Source: Hyposmocoma kahamanoa (Eukaryota; Arthropoda; Insecta; Lepidoptera; Cosmopterigidae). From it: a stretch of DNA of 64,000 bases. The stretch lies in assembly GCF_003589595.1 (NCBI RefSeq), contig NW_020653713.1, positions 393,971 through 457,970 of the forward strand, given 5' to 3'. The notes beneath the pieces were generated by a model that did not search any database, was not told the DNA's origin, and saw only the letters and a program-made list of their open reading frames with translations. The number at the start of each line of letters is the position of its first letter. Within the stretch, counting starts at the first letter, position 1. The translations under genes and the position numbers were made by a program. Positions 46,900 through 57,929 of this stretch are shown here, piece by piece.

Positions 46900-47048
46900 A
46901 GTTAACTTACTTATCAACTTATGTCAGGGTAACGGGAGCATTAGCAGATATTTGCGATTTAAAGCTTTGAGTGGCACTGCAATTGTTATGGACAGGCGTG
47001 TAGCTTACCATCAAGGCGCACGACTTGTTATTATCATAAAAAGAAAAA
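46900..47048 (-). repeat. 300-bp interspersed repeat, copy 6 (partial)
   Basis: TCAACTTATGTCAGGGTAAC, GAGTGGCACTGCAATTGTTA, GACAGGCGTGTAGCTTACCA and AAGGCGCACGACTTG match the family, in the same orientation as copies 2, 4 and 8. Confidence 0.7.
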
Positions 47049-47503
47049 TTACAGGGTATTTATTTGAAAAAGTATGAGTAAGTTTATGTATTTTTAAAGT
47101 TATATATATGTCATCGTAATCACTATATAATGAGTGAATCGCTGTAGGTGCCTATATACTCGATGTCGTAAAAAGCGATATGGGCCGTTCGCGTGCCACA
47201 GCCTGCAGGAGACGTCGCTTGAACGATATCGAATGTTTTCAATGAAACCTATACTTTGGTTAATGGAAGCGCTTTGTAGTTACTTTCATGACAAGGAAGA
47301 CTAAGAAAGTCAATTTGTTTAAGTATTTTTTTATTTGCAAACAAATATAGGCACAAAAAATACATGAGTAATAAGTACATACATACTGATTACTGCACCC
47401 CTGTGGGGTGAAGTAATCAATTATTGATAAAGATAATATTTAAATTGTAAAAAAAAAAAATAATTAGGAACAAATACATATACATATATCAGTACAGAAT
47501 ACT

Positions 47504-47944
47504 AAAAAAACCGACCTCAAAAGTACGTGGAATTATGTCTATTTGCTAAGTTTTATTGAAATATCCCCTAGTTCGCCACTATACGGGACTTGACACTGGA
47601 GATAATAAAAATAGGTTCTCACTACGACACTACTCAAAATATATTGAGAGAAAAGCGCCTTGAATTGGAGAAATAGCAAAATCAACCATTAAAGTAATTG
47701 CTCCTAAATTAAAGTTAGGCGCTGTTTATAAAAATGAATCTTCATGCGTGAACAGCCCCCTTCGAGGTGGATGATGTTCTTCAAAATGAAATGGGACCAA
47801 TATGGAAGTACCCCCTTTCCAACAACAAAAAGAATCATAAAAATCGGTTTACAAATACCGGAGTTATCGCGTAACATACATACAACAACAAAAAAAAATA
47901 TTACTGTCGAATTGAGAACCTCCTCCTTTTTGAAGTCGGTTAAC
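47504..47944. mobile_element. MITE with AACCGACTTCAAAA-type inverted ends
   Basis: The left end AAAAAACCGACCTCAAAAGT and right end CCTCCTTTTTGAAGTCGGTT are inverted copies. The phrase GAATTGAGAACCTCCTCCTT before the right end is extremely common in moth and butterfly genomes. There is no coding content. Confidence 0.65.
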
Positions 47945-47984
47945 TAACATTAATAGACTTTAGATCATTAAATAATCTTAAAAT

Positions 47985-49660
47985 TACATATCAGAAACTG
48001 GACTATTTGGGTTTAAAGGAGAGTTCATGAAGTGTCCCACACTGTAGTAACATCCATTTAACAAGAGAGACCTCAGTTTGGTTTTAAACACGTTGTCACT
48101 TTCCACTTTCTTGAGGGCGTCTGGTATTTTATTATAAAGTAATATGCATCTATAGAGCGGGCTATCTCTAAACATTTCCAATTTTGGAGTTGGTAATACG
48201 AGCTTTGCGTATTTCGACGTGTGCTTTCTACGAATTCAAAAAGACGCAACTGTTGTCTTACAAACATGGCAGTTACTTTTCAAGATGTATATATAGACGG
48301 ATGAGTTAAAATTTTTTCGTTTATAAAATGTGGCCTACATGTATCTCTTGGGCGTGTATTGTTTATAATGCGTAGGCATTTCTTTTGCATGATAAAAATA
48401 TCATTCGCTTCGGTGCTATGGGCCCACAGAATAACGCCGTAGCGCCGTAGCGTAGCCACGCAGAGGCATATGCATAGTATGCGGAGAGTGCACATTCGCG
48501 TTTGGTGTTGGCTTTTAGAACGGTTAGTGCGTAAATAAACTTGGACAATTTAGATTTGGTCATCAATATGGATTTTCCAATTAAAAAAAAATAAAATAAA
48601 ATAAGAAGACTTTATTGTTCAACGCTACAATAAGACATAAAAACTTAAAATAGTGGCCTAAAATCTAAATCAGTGTTGAAGAAAAGGTAACAGCCTCAGC
48701 AATTTGCTAGTTTTCAGGCTTGTACATAATGTAAAGTACAAGTCAAATACGTTTGTCGTTGTAGACACCGCAGTATACCGTTTCTAATTAAGTATATAAT
48801 TAAGAAATCACGTCACTCACCACACCACAATTATACACTATTAACTTAGTAGGAAGTAAGTAACTTCGTAGTAGTCATTTAAATGTGAATCTAATGTTAT
48901 TCCTAATAGTGTAAAATGTGTTGTTTCTTCTACATTTCACATTCAGACTATTTGCAATTTTATTCAAATGTAATTATTGCTTTTGATGTGGTCGAAATTG
49001 AATTATTTTGAAATTTATTTCTAGATTGTGTTTCAGAAGCAGTGTTTCACAATATTAAAAGAACCGAATGAATGGATGTAATAAATAATTTGAATTTGAA
49101 TTGTTAATTTTGGTAATACTATTGTGGTCTATGTTCATACATTTAAATAATAATGATGCATTATCGGCTAACATTACACAAAACGTGTTTGAAACTTTAG
49201 GTAGATCATTGATGTAGACTAACAACAGGGTACATCCTATAACGCTACCTTGTGGGATGGAGTAGTTCAGCTCGCCGGAGTTATCATCAAGGTGGTCCAC
49301 TTGGACGCATTGCTTACGGTTAGATACCTACGTAGGATTTGATCCATTTGAGAGCGTCGCTCCTTATGCCTACTTCGTGCAGCTTGTTGAGTAGGATTGA
49401 ATGTGAAACTCTGTCATATTATGCTTTTGACATATCGAGAAGAATTCCGATTGCATTGTGTTTGCCATTGGTGTAGGTCAGAATCTCTTGCACATATTTG
49501 AGTACTGCCTCAGACGTAGACCGTTTTTTCCTGAACCCGTGTTGATTGTCATTGAACATTATAATATTTTTCTAAGAAGTTGTACATTCGGTTAGTCATA
49601 GTTTTTTCAAATAGTTTAGATAAAGTTATAGGTTCTTACACTTAGGTATATAATAAGCAC
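47985..49660 (-). mobile_element. Decayed non-LTR reverse transcriptase (CR1/jockey-like)
   Basis: Minus-strand frames give, from right to left, RT fingers and motif A (an ILLDMSKA-like stretch near 49430 after FRKKRSTSEAVLKYVQEI), IPQGSVIGCTLLLVYINDLP, a damaged catalytic motif C (LADNAS instead of ADD), the later KKCLRIINNTRPRDTCRPHF segment, and the C-terminal LRSLLLNGCYYSVGHFMN. Stops and frameshifts throughout make it a dead copy. Confidence 0.75.
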
Positions 49661-52051
49661 TTATTGTACCCTTTGATAATTATTTATTTTTTTATCCATT
49701 CCGTTACCCAAGGTAGCCGGGAAGACATTACAGTCTAGCACTTGTCGTTGTCATTGTTTGTTGTTTGTGTATTAAACTGTACTACTTGTTGTAATACTTG
49801 GGGACATGGTAATCATTTGCACTATTTTCCGCGGTTCATTTAGGGAATTCATTGATATTATTTAAAATTCTAGAAGTGTTTTTTGTACTCTATGAAATTA
49901 TAAAAATTAAAAAAGAGTCGGCTTAAAAACTAACGAACGGGAGAGAAGGTATTTTATTACAAATATTAAACATAATGCATTGAGAATTGCTGACATTGCC
50001 ATAATTTCCCCATTTTATACGTTAACTTACATTTCGACCGGGTTTAGCTTAGTTAACAACTCCAGTCATACATAGTTCACGCCCGAGTCCCACAAGATGG
50101 GTAGACAGAGACCACGGAACGCCACTTTACCCTATCCTGACACAACTCTCGAGCCTCACATACATCAACTAGGTACCTTTTCATACAACTTCTTTTATTC
50201 TTGTTACTCCAACCACGGTTTCGATAAATCCTGTGTTTTGTAAAGTAATGCATTCTACTTTTACTCGTTACAGGTTCGAACTCTTAAATGCTATTGTAAA
50301 AAATCACGCTACTTCGCCCTGAAAATCACAAAACAAAGTATATTAAAAAAAACAATTGACAGAACAAATTAGACAATCCATTTAAAGTTTTCACGTTGAA
50401 TATGCGGTGAGGTTCCGCTGCATTACTATAAACAACAGCATGTCGTGATTTTTCATAGCTCGTTGGCTTGCATGAATAATTTCTAACGTAATGAAGGCCG
50501 TGACTACGTTGCCGATGCGGAATTATGACCTCGTCCCACCCCACCCTTGCGACAAATTGTTTCAAAAACTTTTAGTCGTAATTCTCTTTGCAATTTGATC
50601 GTAATGCTGGAAGTATTTAGGTACCTATACTATTACATTATTAAAGTAAAACGTTGACGGATTCCATTCAATGCGTACGCACACATCTGTCAAAACTGAA
50701 TATGGCATTTACAAAAGCAGGCAGCCGGGAGGTTTTGCCAAGTGGCGAGATTTGTGAGAAAGTAACGATGAAGTTACTGAAGAAAATCTGCTCGAAATTT
50801 GCAGACAAATTTTTAATTTCTTGTAGGCTTAAACATTGAAAGCTGCACTAGATATCTTTAATGTATGTTATATTTCTTGCTTAATAGCCCAATAAACATG
50901 CCCCTGACATGGATCCAAGATGAACTGATAATCAATATAAATTGCCGCTGCGCACGGAACTGTTCATAACCCAAATCGGCCGATCGCTATCTGTACGTCT
51001 CATGACTAATAGTCGACGGTAGAGTATGCAATACGCCTTGAAATGTTAACCATGTTCACTGGGTTCATCACGATAAATTCGTTCTGCTTTTATTAGGTAC
51101 TTCATTGTACCTGTAATTGTTATGTGACCGAAAGAGAGAGAGAAAACCATCTTAACCTTACGATGGCTAATTTCACTTAAAGGAAACATTCCCTTATTGT
51201 TCTTCGCTAGTTTTTTGAAAATCTTACCTGAGCCGGGAGTATAAACATCTAAATTTGCAAAAAGTAAAAACACACAATTTTATTTTAATAAAATGAATAA
51301 GTATAAACTCGTTGGGTCTTACAATTGACGACGTCCTTTGAATATAATATTTCATTGACTCTATCACGAAGGACGTAGGCATTAACCACTAAATATGCAA
51401 ATTAAAACCTTTAAAGATTTTTTGTTTAGTTTCATTTAGTTATCATTGCCCATATTGATTAGTGCAACAAAATAGCTAATGTTTTATTTTAGTTGGTTTG
51501 TTTCTGGGTTCAGACAAGCATTTCAAAAAATTTGTGAATGAAGTTATTTGTAATAAGAAAAATACAAGAATATTTCCTTATGCATGCAAGGTTAGTTCCC
51601 CACATGTACCTTTGATTTTTTCCACCCTGTACTTTATTTTGGTTCCTGTGGGATACATATATATGTTTTATTAATAACACTAAAGGAGAGGAATGAAAAA
51701 AGTTAATTGGTGGAGGGGAAATACTATATTTTTAGCGGCATTACAACCTTATGAAAATAAACAGTTTTAAGTAACAAATTTTAAATTTCTATTTCTATGT
51801 ATATGTATAATCGGTTACATTACTTGGTCACAAATATTCTAAATTACTCTAGGAACAATTAGCGGCCATGCTATTGGACAAATTTATTATATTTACCTAC
51901 TAACGTTCAGCAAATATTGAAGTTGTTAATCCATAAAAGTGGCTAAAGTTCTTCGAATGTTTATTTTCAGCAGGCCTATCTACATTGGCAATGACTGTGG
52001 TATATGTTTACCCACACCAATGATGTGTTTGTGTATATTCCAGGTTGAAAA
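49661..52051. other. Intergenic between retroelement debris and TTC25-like gene
   Basis: No gene recognised. Short frames only. The last stretch contains an AG at 52042-52043 just before the TTC25 start, suggesting a spliced 5' UTR exon upstream. Confidence 0.4.
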
Positions 52052-55000
52052 ATGGGTCGCGGTAAAGAACCAGAACTGCCTATCAGCAACCCGTTGGAGG
52101 CGAAGAAATACCGCGACGAGGCCGCGGGCCATATCAAAGTGGGGAACTACGAGCGAGGACTCTCGTCTTTGAACAAGGTAAGCCCATTGAAGTAGATATG
52201 CGTACTGGATAATTCTCAAGTTGCACTGATGCACTTGATTTTACGAGAATAACATTGTCAACAAAAGCAACGTTATCTAGCCTCATAGCGTCTGCCCTGC
52301 CCCTTAAGATGATCTTTTTTTACTAAAGCAAGTGGCGAGATGAACAAGTCGTGTTCCTGATGGTAAGCGACACGCCGGTCCATAGTTGCAGTACCACTCA
52401 GAGCTTTACAACACAAAGATCGCCACTGCGCCCGTCACCCTGAGACGTAATTAAGTTGATAAGTCTCATGTGCCTGTAATTTATTCAAACGTGGCAGCGA
52501 ATAGGTATTGGAAGCGCGACACAATAAATTTAAATTGCCTTCGTCATACCTGTATAACCGTATGTTAAAACGGTTCAAACAGCCACTGGATTTCCGGGGG
52601 GACTACAGGATCCTCGGTAAAACCAGGGTACGGCGGGCGTCCGAGCCAAGCCCTCCGCCAGTCACGGGCGTCTCTTGTAGACCTGGACTTGGGTATTGAC
52701 TCGCCGGGGATTGTGGTAGCTACAGAAACGGACATGTTCGTCTGCTCCTGAAGTATGTGGCCGGGGCGTCTGTCTCGCGCGCAGCTAGCGCGACTTACCT
52801 ACCAGCGGTCTAGACGAGGGCCTAAGTCGCGGAGATGCGTGTGGCACCTGGTTAGCCCCTTAAATTGGAGACTATGTCCGGACATTGTCACAGGACACTG
52901 CAACCGATGTCTCTGGCACTTGCCCGGAGAGCTAATAAAGGACGAACTAGACATCCCGGTCCCTCCAGCCGTGTAGATTTCTGGGAACTCAAGAGAAGCT
53001 TCGGCGGCAGGAGGTGCGTGTAGCGACAGCTCCGCCACCGGAGTGGAGATTTGGTAGTCGACTTTATAGTCAACAACTTAACGGTGGCAACTGTTAGTTA
53101 AGTAGAAAAAAGAGCGTGGCAACAGCTGCGGTACCTATGTGGAAAATAGGGAGGGTACTGTACGGGTACCCGGGGCGGAACCGGATGAAGTCCGTGACAA
53201 CGGTCTGTCCACGGATTAATCTGTACTCAGGACCCGAATTTATAAGGTCCCGTGCTGGCACAGGTTTCGCCCTTCCAGCATAACCAGATATGCATAACCA
53301 AGAGGTTAATAAGGAGGGGCACTATAATCAAAACTTAAATAAAAAGATACGGGGCTGTCGATAACATAACGGACACAATCGACATCTTTCGATTTGTTCT
53401 AGTACAAATTCAAAGATAAGGGTTAAGTATCAAAAAGTTACTAATTAACTCGAGTTGGGTGTGTCAATTATGTATAAGTTGAGAGGGTTCTTGAGAATTA
53501 GTTCGGGCGCCAGTGAAAGGGTTGTAACCCTAACTAGCCGTGAACAGGTTCACGGCAAAGAAATGGGAAACTTCTGGTCCACAAAATTTATTAAAGAAGT
53601 AAAATTAAAAGAACACAAAAACTGAATTACAGATATAGGTACATGAAGGCTGTAGACTTATAAATTATTACACATGATTTATCTTATTTAATGATTTTAA
53701 ACGTAGTAAAGAACCAAAATCAGCGATTACTCGCGATGGAATTTGAAACAGCTCCGACTGTTGTGACGGTCGAGCTGAGAGTGACCGTGGTACGAAAACA
53801 AAATGAGAAAGTGAAGGAAGATGGAACAATTCAAATTTAAAATTTAAATACAAGTAAAATAAAAAAATTATAGGATACAAGCGGAGAGAGGCGATACAAA
53901 AAGGTGAGATGACGGTGAAAGGAGGTCACACCGTCACAAAGTAGTCCATATAATAGGTAGAATAGATAGAGAGGTAGGTAGAAACCTACAGAACTAAATA
54001 GAAATTTAGTTCAGCAGCCATTAACTCGAACTTTGAAACAACACAGTAACTAAACAACAGTACAGCGTGTAATTAGCTACTTTCCGTTTCATCTCAGTTT
54101 AAGGGTTCGCTTTGGGCAATAGGTATGGATTTTATGGACTCATGATGAAAACAAGTTTGTGAACAAGTTTTCGACCTATTTTGTTTCACGTGTACAACAA
54201 ATGGTGGATTTATGGAATTGCGGAGAACTGCCGACACCGTATCTTGGAAATGGTTAGTGAAGTTGATACTCAACTGTAGGTGTCGCAAGAGGGTGCAAAA
54301 ACACATCCAGTCACCATGACGACCACAGCCCGAGCGTCGAAATCGATGTCTTTTTACACGCCTCTCCACATTACATAACATCCTATCCCATTGCTCTTCA
54401 AAAACGGACAATGGAAGGTATCGACACCGCGAAACTTCAAGCGATATCAATTCTTGGTCCTAATAAAGAAGCCGAGGTCCTGCAAAGCTTCGTCCGCATA
54501 GACATCGGAGATGAAGAGGAAGAACCTGCGGCCCCGAAGGCTTCCATCAGCAAAAGAGCGCCGCCGTCCGCTGTTAAGAAACATGATGATTCTGAAGGAG
54601 ATAAAGATATACCGGTCAATGGATGGAAAGAGAGGAAAGTGTCTATTAAACCCAGGAAGAAGAGTGCTAAAAGAAAACAGAAACGCGAGAGGCGACATCG
54701 CGAGGAAGAGTTGTATACTGATAAGGACAGAGCCGCAGCTGTGGTAATGGGATCGAAAGACATCAAGCAGTCGCTCAGCCAGAAGGACAAGGCCGAGAGA
54801 AGCAGCGCGCTGCAGCTGCCGGCAGAGGCTGACGCGGGGACGCTGTTAGCGCTTGCACGGGCTGAAATGATGAGAGAGCGCTACCGAACTGCTTTAACGT
54901 TTGTAGATAAGGTATATTGTTGTACATTTAGAGGGAACGTAGTTTTGCTGCTTGACTCGGGCAGAGGATTCGCCCGCCTGATATCTTTAATTGAGAAGGA

Positions 55001-55944
55001 TTCTTTGTAGATATCAGTCGAATGGGTAAAGAGTAGGTCAGCATTGAATAAAGTATGTTGAGCAGATTTTCAACAAAAAAATAAGTCCAAATCTTTTGGT
55101 TTTATTGGTTGGCCGATTAAATTAACAATAATAATAACATTGAACAAAAAATAAAACATACCAAAATACAGCAATTTTGTCACCTATATACCAATATATT
55201 ATCATTCCAGGCAATCGAACTAGCACCGGAAGAGAAGGCAGCCTATGTCGCCCGCAGCCAATGTTACCTGCTTCTGGGCGAACCTCATTCTGCTCTAGCA
55301 GACGCCGAAACAGCACTTAAAATGGATCCGAAGGACGCCAAGGCGCTTCTGCGGAAGGCTGAAGCGTTATACTATTGTGGAGAATTCGAGCTTAGCTTAG
55401 TGCACTACCACAGGGGATTGAGAACGAGACCTGACTTGTACGAGTTTAGGTTGGGAGTGCAAAAAGCTCAGGTGAGATTTTTCCTATTTAGATGGATGTA
55501 GTGACAAATCCCTTTACTAAAAAATTTACTGCAACACGTGTCATGTATGAGTAAAACGGAGTACGTTTTCGGCAAAAAATTAGGCAATTTTTGTTATCTT
55601 TTCTAAATAGTAAAACAATCTTATTGCAAATTCTTGTCAGCTAAAGGACACCAACGTAATATTGCCACAACGCGTTTCAGGAGGCGATAGAAAACACAAT
55701 CGGTTCTGTAAAACCGGTGAAGAAAAAGAAGACGTCGAAACGCTCCACGTCTAAAGCATCGCGTCCCGTTCTCGGTCAACTCATGTCCGACAAGTTGTAC
55801 CTAGAGAACTTGCTCAAGAACCCCGACCTGGCCATCGCGGACAAGAAAAACGAGGTCGTCATGAAGCAGGCTGAAGAAGCAATACGCTTCCTTGAGAACA
55901 GAGAAGAATTTTGGAGACAGCAACAGACCGCTAAGCGACATTAA
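52052..55944 (+). CDS. TTC25: TTC25 (ODAD4)-like tetratricopeptide protein, short isoform from first exon A
   Basis: Exons 52052-52177, 55211-55471 and 55681-55944 join in phase 0 to 216 aa. In other animals TTC25 docks outer dynein arms on motile cilia and sperm axonemes. Exon A starts MGRGKEPELPISNPLEAKKY and supplies a TPR helix (GHIKVGNYERGLSSLNK). It splices to AIELAPEEKAAYVARSQCYL, then DAETALKMDPKDAKALLRKA and FELSLVHYHRGLRTRPD, making about three TPR units. The second common exon has KAQEAIENTIGSV and VLGQLMSDKLYLENLLKNPD, and ends FLENREEFWRQQQTAKRH; these match TTC25's post-TPR region. The protein stops there and lacks the C-terminal TPR block of vertebrate TTC25. An AATAAA lies at 55984. 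A 5' acceptor AG at 52043 implies an upstream UTR exon. Confidence 0.8.
52318..52510 (+). repeat. 300-bp interspersed repeat, copy 7 (partial)
   Basis: It contains GAGATGAACAAGTCGTG, GGTAAGCGACACGCCGGTCC, TGCGCCCGTCACCCTGAGAC and CATGTGCCTGTAATTT. It lies in the intron after TTC25 exon A. Confidence 0.75.
52620..53350 (+). repeat. Non-autonomous repeat ending CACTATAATCAAAACTTA, copy 2
   Basis: GGGGCGTCTGTCTCGCGCGC, ACTATGTCCGGACATTGTCA, CAGCTCCGCCACCGGAG, AACGGTGGCAACTG and the end GGGGCACTATAATCAAAACT match copies at 42935 and 63325. It lies in the intron between TTC25 exons A and B. Confidence 0.75.
54411..55944 (+). CDS. TTC25: TTC25-like protein, long isoform from alternative first exon B
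   Basis: Exon B (54411-54911) starts MEGIDTAKLQAISILGPN and is open for 167 codons to a GTATAT donor in phase 0. It can join the same common exons (55211-55471, 55681-55944) and gives 341 aa. Its N-terminal part is acidic, then Lys/Arg-rich (KPRKKSAKRKQKRERRHREE), probably disordered and a possible nuclear or microtubule-binding signal. Its last 25 residues (LLALARAEMMRERYRTALTF plus VDK) form a TPR helix equivalent to the end of exon A. Exons A and B therefore look mutually exclusive, each completing the first TPR. No acceptor precedes exon B that would let exon A splice into it in frame with good consensus. Confidence 0.7.
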
Positions 55945-57209
55945 TTATGTACTTATTTAAGTATTCATTACATATTTATTAATAATAAAAATAATATTAT
56001 TAATACTTTTATATATTGTGTTGATAACTATGTTCTCGTACTGAGTAACGACCCTTGTGACATGAAATGGGCGGCCCACCGAATCGTTTATTCGGTGGGG
56101 CCACCGAATTGTTCCTTTTACACAGGACATCCACGACACGACAGAAAATAAGAATTTGGTAATCTGTATGTAGGTACATCACGCAGACAATAGACTTACA
56201 ATGATTTAATACTTTTTTTTATTAAAGTGCTGACTAGGAAATAGTGCAAACAGTGTAAGCTTACACAAACGTAAACTCAAAGGTTACAGTAAACATTATT
56301 GCATATAGTTCCACCTCGATGAATTCCACAGTCGCTAATCGCAGTTTATGTAGTATAGTCTGTTCCAATTCATTTTGAACAAAAAGTAAACAAACCTGTT
56401 TGGTTAAAATTCTAAAGCAATCACTCAATAAATCGAATAAGTAACACTTTCACGTAAATGTCGAAGATTTTGACTAGATATATCATCACTTTTTCCTACA
56501 ATATTCATTTGAATAGCATCGTAAAATCGTATTTGAAAAATGGTCGTTTAGAAGTGAGGTTATTATTCATCTATAATTCTATGACTTGCCTATGGTTGCA
56601 TAGTGCTGTTCGAAAAAAAAAACCGGTTTAATCAATTAAAGTTTAGTATTCGATTATTAAATCGAACAATTCAATCGCAATCGAACGAGTATCTAGCGTA
56701 AGGATTTGAAGGATTTAAACATTTTGACTTACAATTATATGGACGTCGGGTCCGCGCTAAAAAGTGTCCGAACTTATAGGGCGTTAACATCGTATACAGA
56801 GCGTCATTCACGCTTTAGTCTTCGTTTGTTTCTTCTGACAGCGAAGCAAGCAAAATTAGACAGTACTGCGATGACATTACAATCTAAATTCAACGTTTTA
56901 GCTTTTTCATATTCCTTTACATGTCACTACGTTTAAATAGGTTTACTTGGGACATTTTTTTCGTGGTTTTTGTATTAGACCCACCCGTCGTCCATTTATT
57001 TGTAAGTCAATGGATTTAAATTGAAATTTTAAATATGCCTAAATAGGTTATGTAAGGAAAACCGCTAGTATAACTCAATTGAACAAATCGATTCATTCAA
57101 TTGATTTGTAGTTGGCGTTACAATTGGCCACCACTAAACCGTCTATGGTCGGGTCAGTGACTTGTTTGTTTACTTTTTGTTCAAAATGGATTGAAATGAA
57201 GTATTGTAT
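55945..57209. mobile_element. Intergenic; DNA transposon copy 1 with inverted ends at 56360-57201
   Basis: After the TTC25 poly(A) signal there is a hairpin (56075-56099). An element follows whose left end (TTCCAATTCATTTTGAACAA, AAAGTAAACAAAC) is the inverted copy of its right end (GTTTGTTTACTTTTTGTTCA, AAATGGATTGAA). A second copy lies at 62004-62559. No transposase remains in the 840 bases. Confidence 0.7.
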
Positions 57210-57478
57210 TTAGTAGCAGTAGAGTTCCTTGGGAAAGAGTTCGTCCAAAGAAGTACTGCCACCTTACCTATTTCTGCCGCCAAGCAGTAGTGAGCATTAC
57301 TGTGTTCCAGTTTTGAAAGGTAGGTGTGCCGGTGAAATTACGGGCACACGGGATTTGTCAACTTATCTCAGGGACGGGCGCAGCGGCACTGCTCCTCAGA
57401 TCTTTGCGATTTAAAACTCCGAGTGACACTGCAACTGTTATGGAAAATTTCTTGTGTGGACACCAAGGCGTCTACTTC
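57210..57478 (-). repeat. 300-bp interspersed repeat, copy 8
   Basis: GGGAAAGAGTTCGTCC, CTGCCGCCAAGCAGTAGTGA, GTGAAATTACGGGCACACGG, CAGATCTTTGCGATTTAAAA and GAGTGACACTGCAACTGTTA match the family. Confidence 0.75.
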
Positions 57479-57599
57479 TTTGCGAGTAGAGTAGACAGAA
57501 CACGTGGCACAAGATTGCAAGAGGTAGCATTTTGTTGTTCCAATCAATTTTATAAATATAAAAAATGATTATCAACATTTATCCAGATTATTCTGATAA

Positions 57600-57870
57600 T
57601 TAAAAAAAATGGCCTCTGTTGCCGAACGATTACCATGACTGCCACGCAGAGGTCGCAGGTTCGGTCCGGTAGAAATATTTGTATGGCCTATATTTATTTC
57701 TCTCGCGAGTTTGGGTCTTAGAGGATGGAAAAGTTTCCATAGTCTAAGGTTTGGGTGTAATTTGTGGTTGTCTATGTGTGTCCATGACACCCGCGACACA
57801 GGGTTTCCTTAGTTCGGGGCAATGTTGAGTGTGTGCGTTATTATTATTATTCTGATAATTATCACTTCGA
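57600..57870 (+). repeat. tRNA-derived SINE (family also at 22525)
   Basis: The head GGCCTCTGTTGCCGAACGAT and B-box-like GCAGGTTCGGTCC are followed by ATTTGTATGGCCTATATTTA, TTTCTCTCGCGAGTTTGG, GTGGTTGTCTATGTGTGTCC and CACCCGCGACACAGGG. It ends in ATT repeats. Relative to 22525 it has about 45 extra bases in the middle (around 57712-57757). Confidence 0.65.
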
Positions 57871-57929
57871 GCCCTGGTTAAAATCAATTGAATAAATCTG
57901 AAACAAAATAAAACCAGGACATATTAAAA

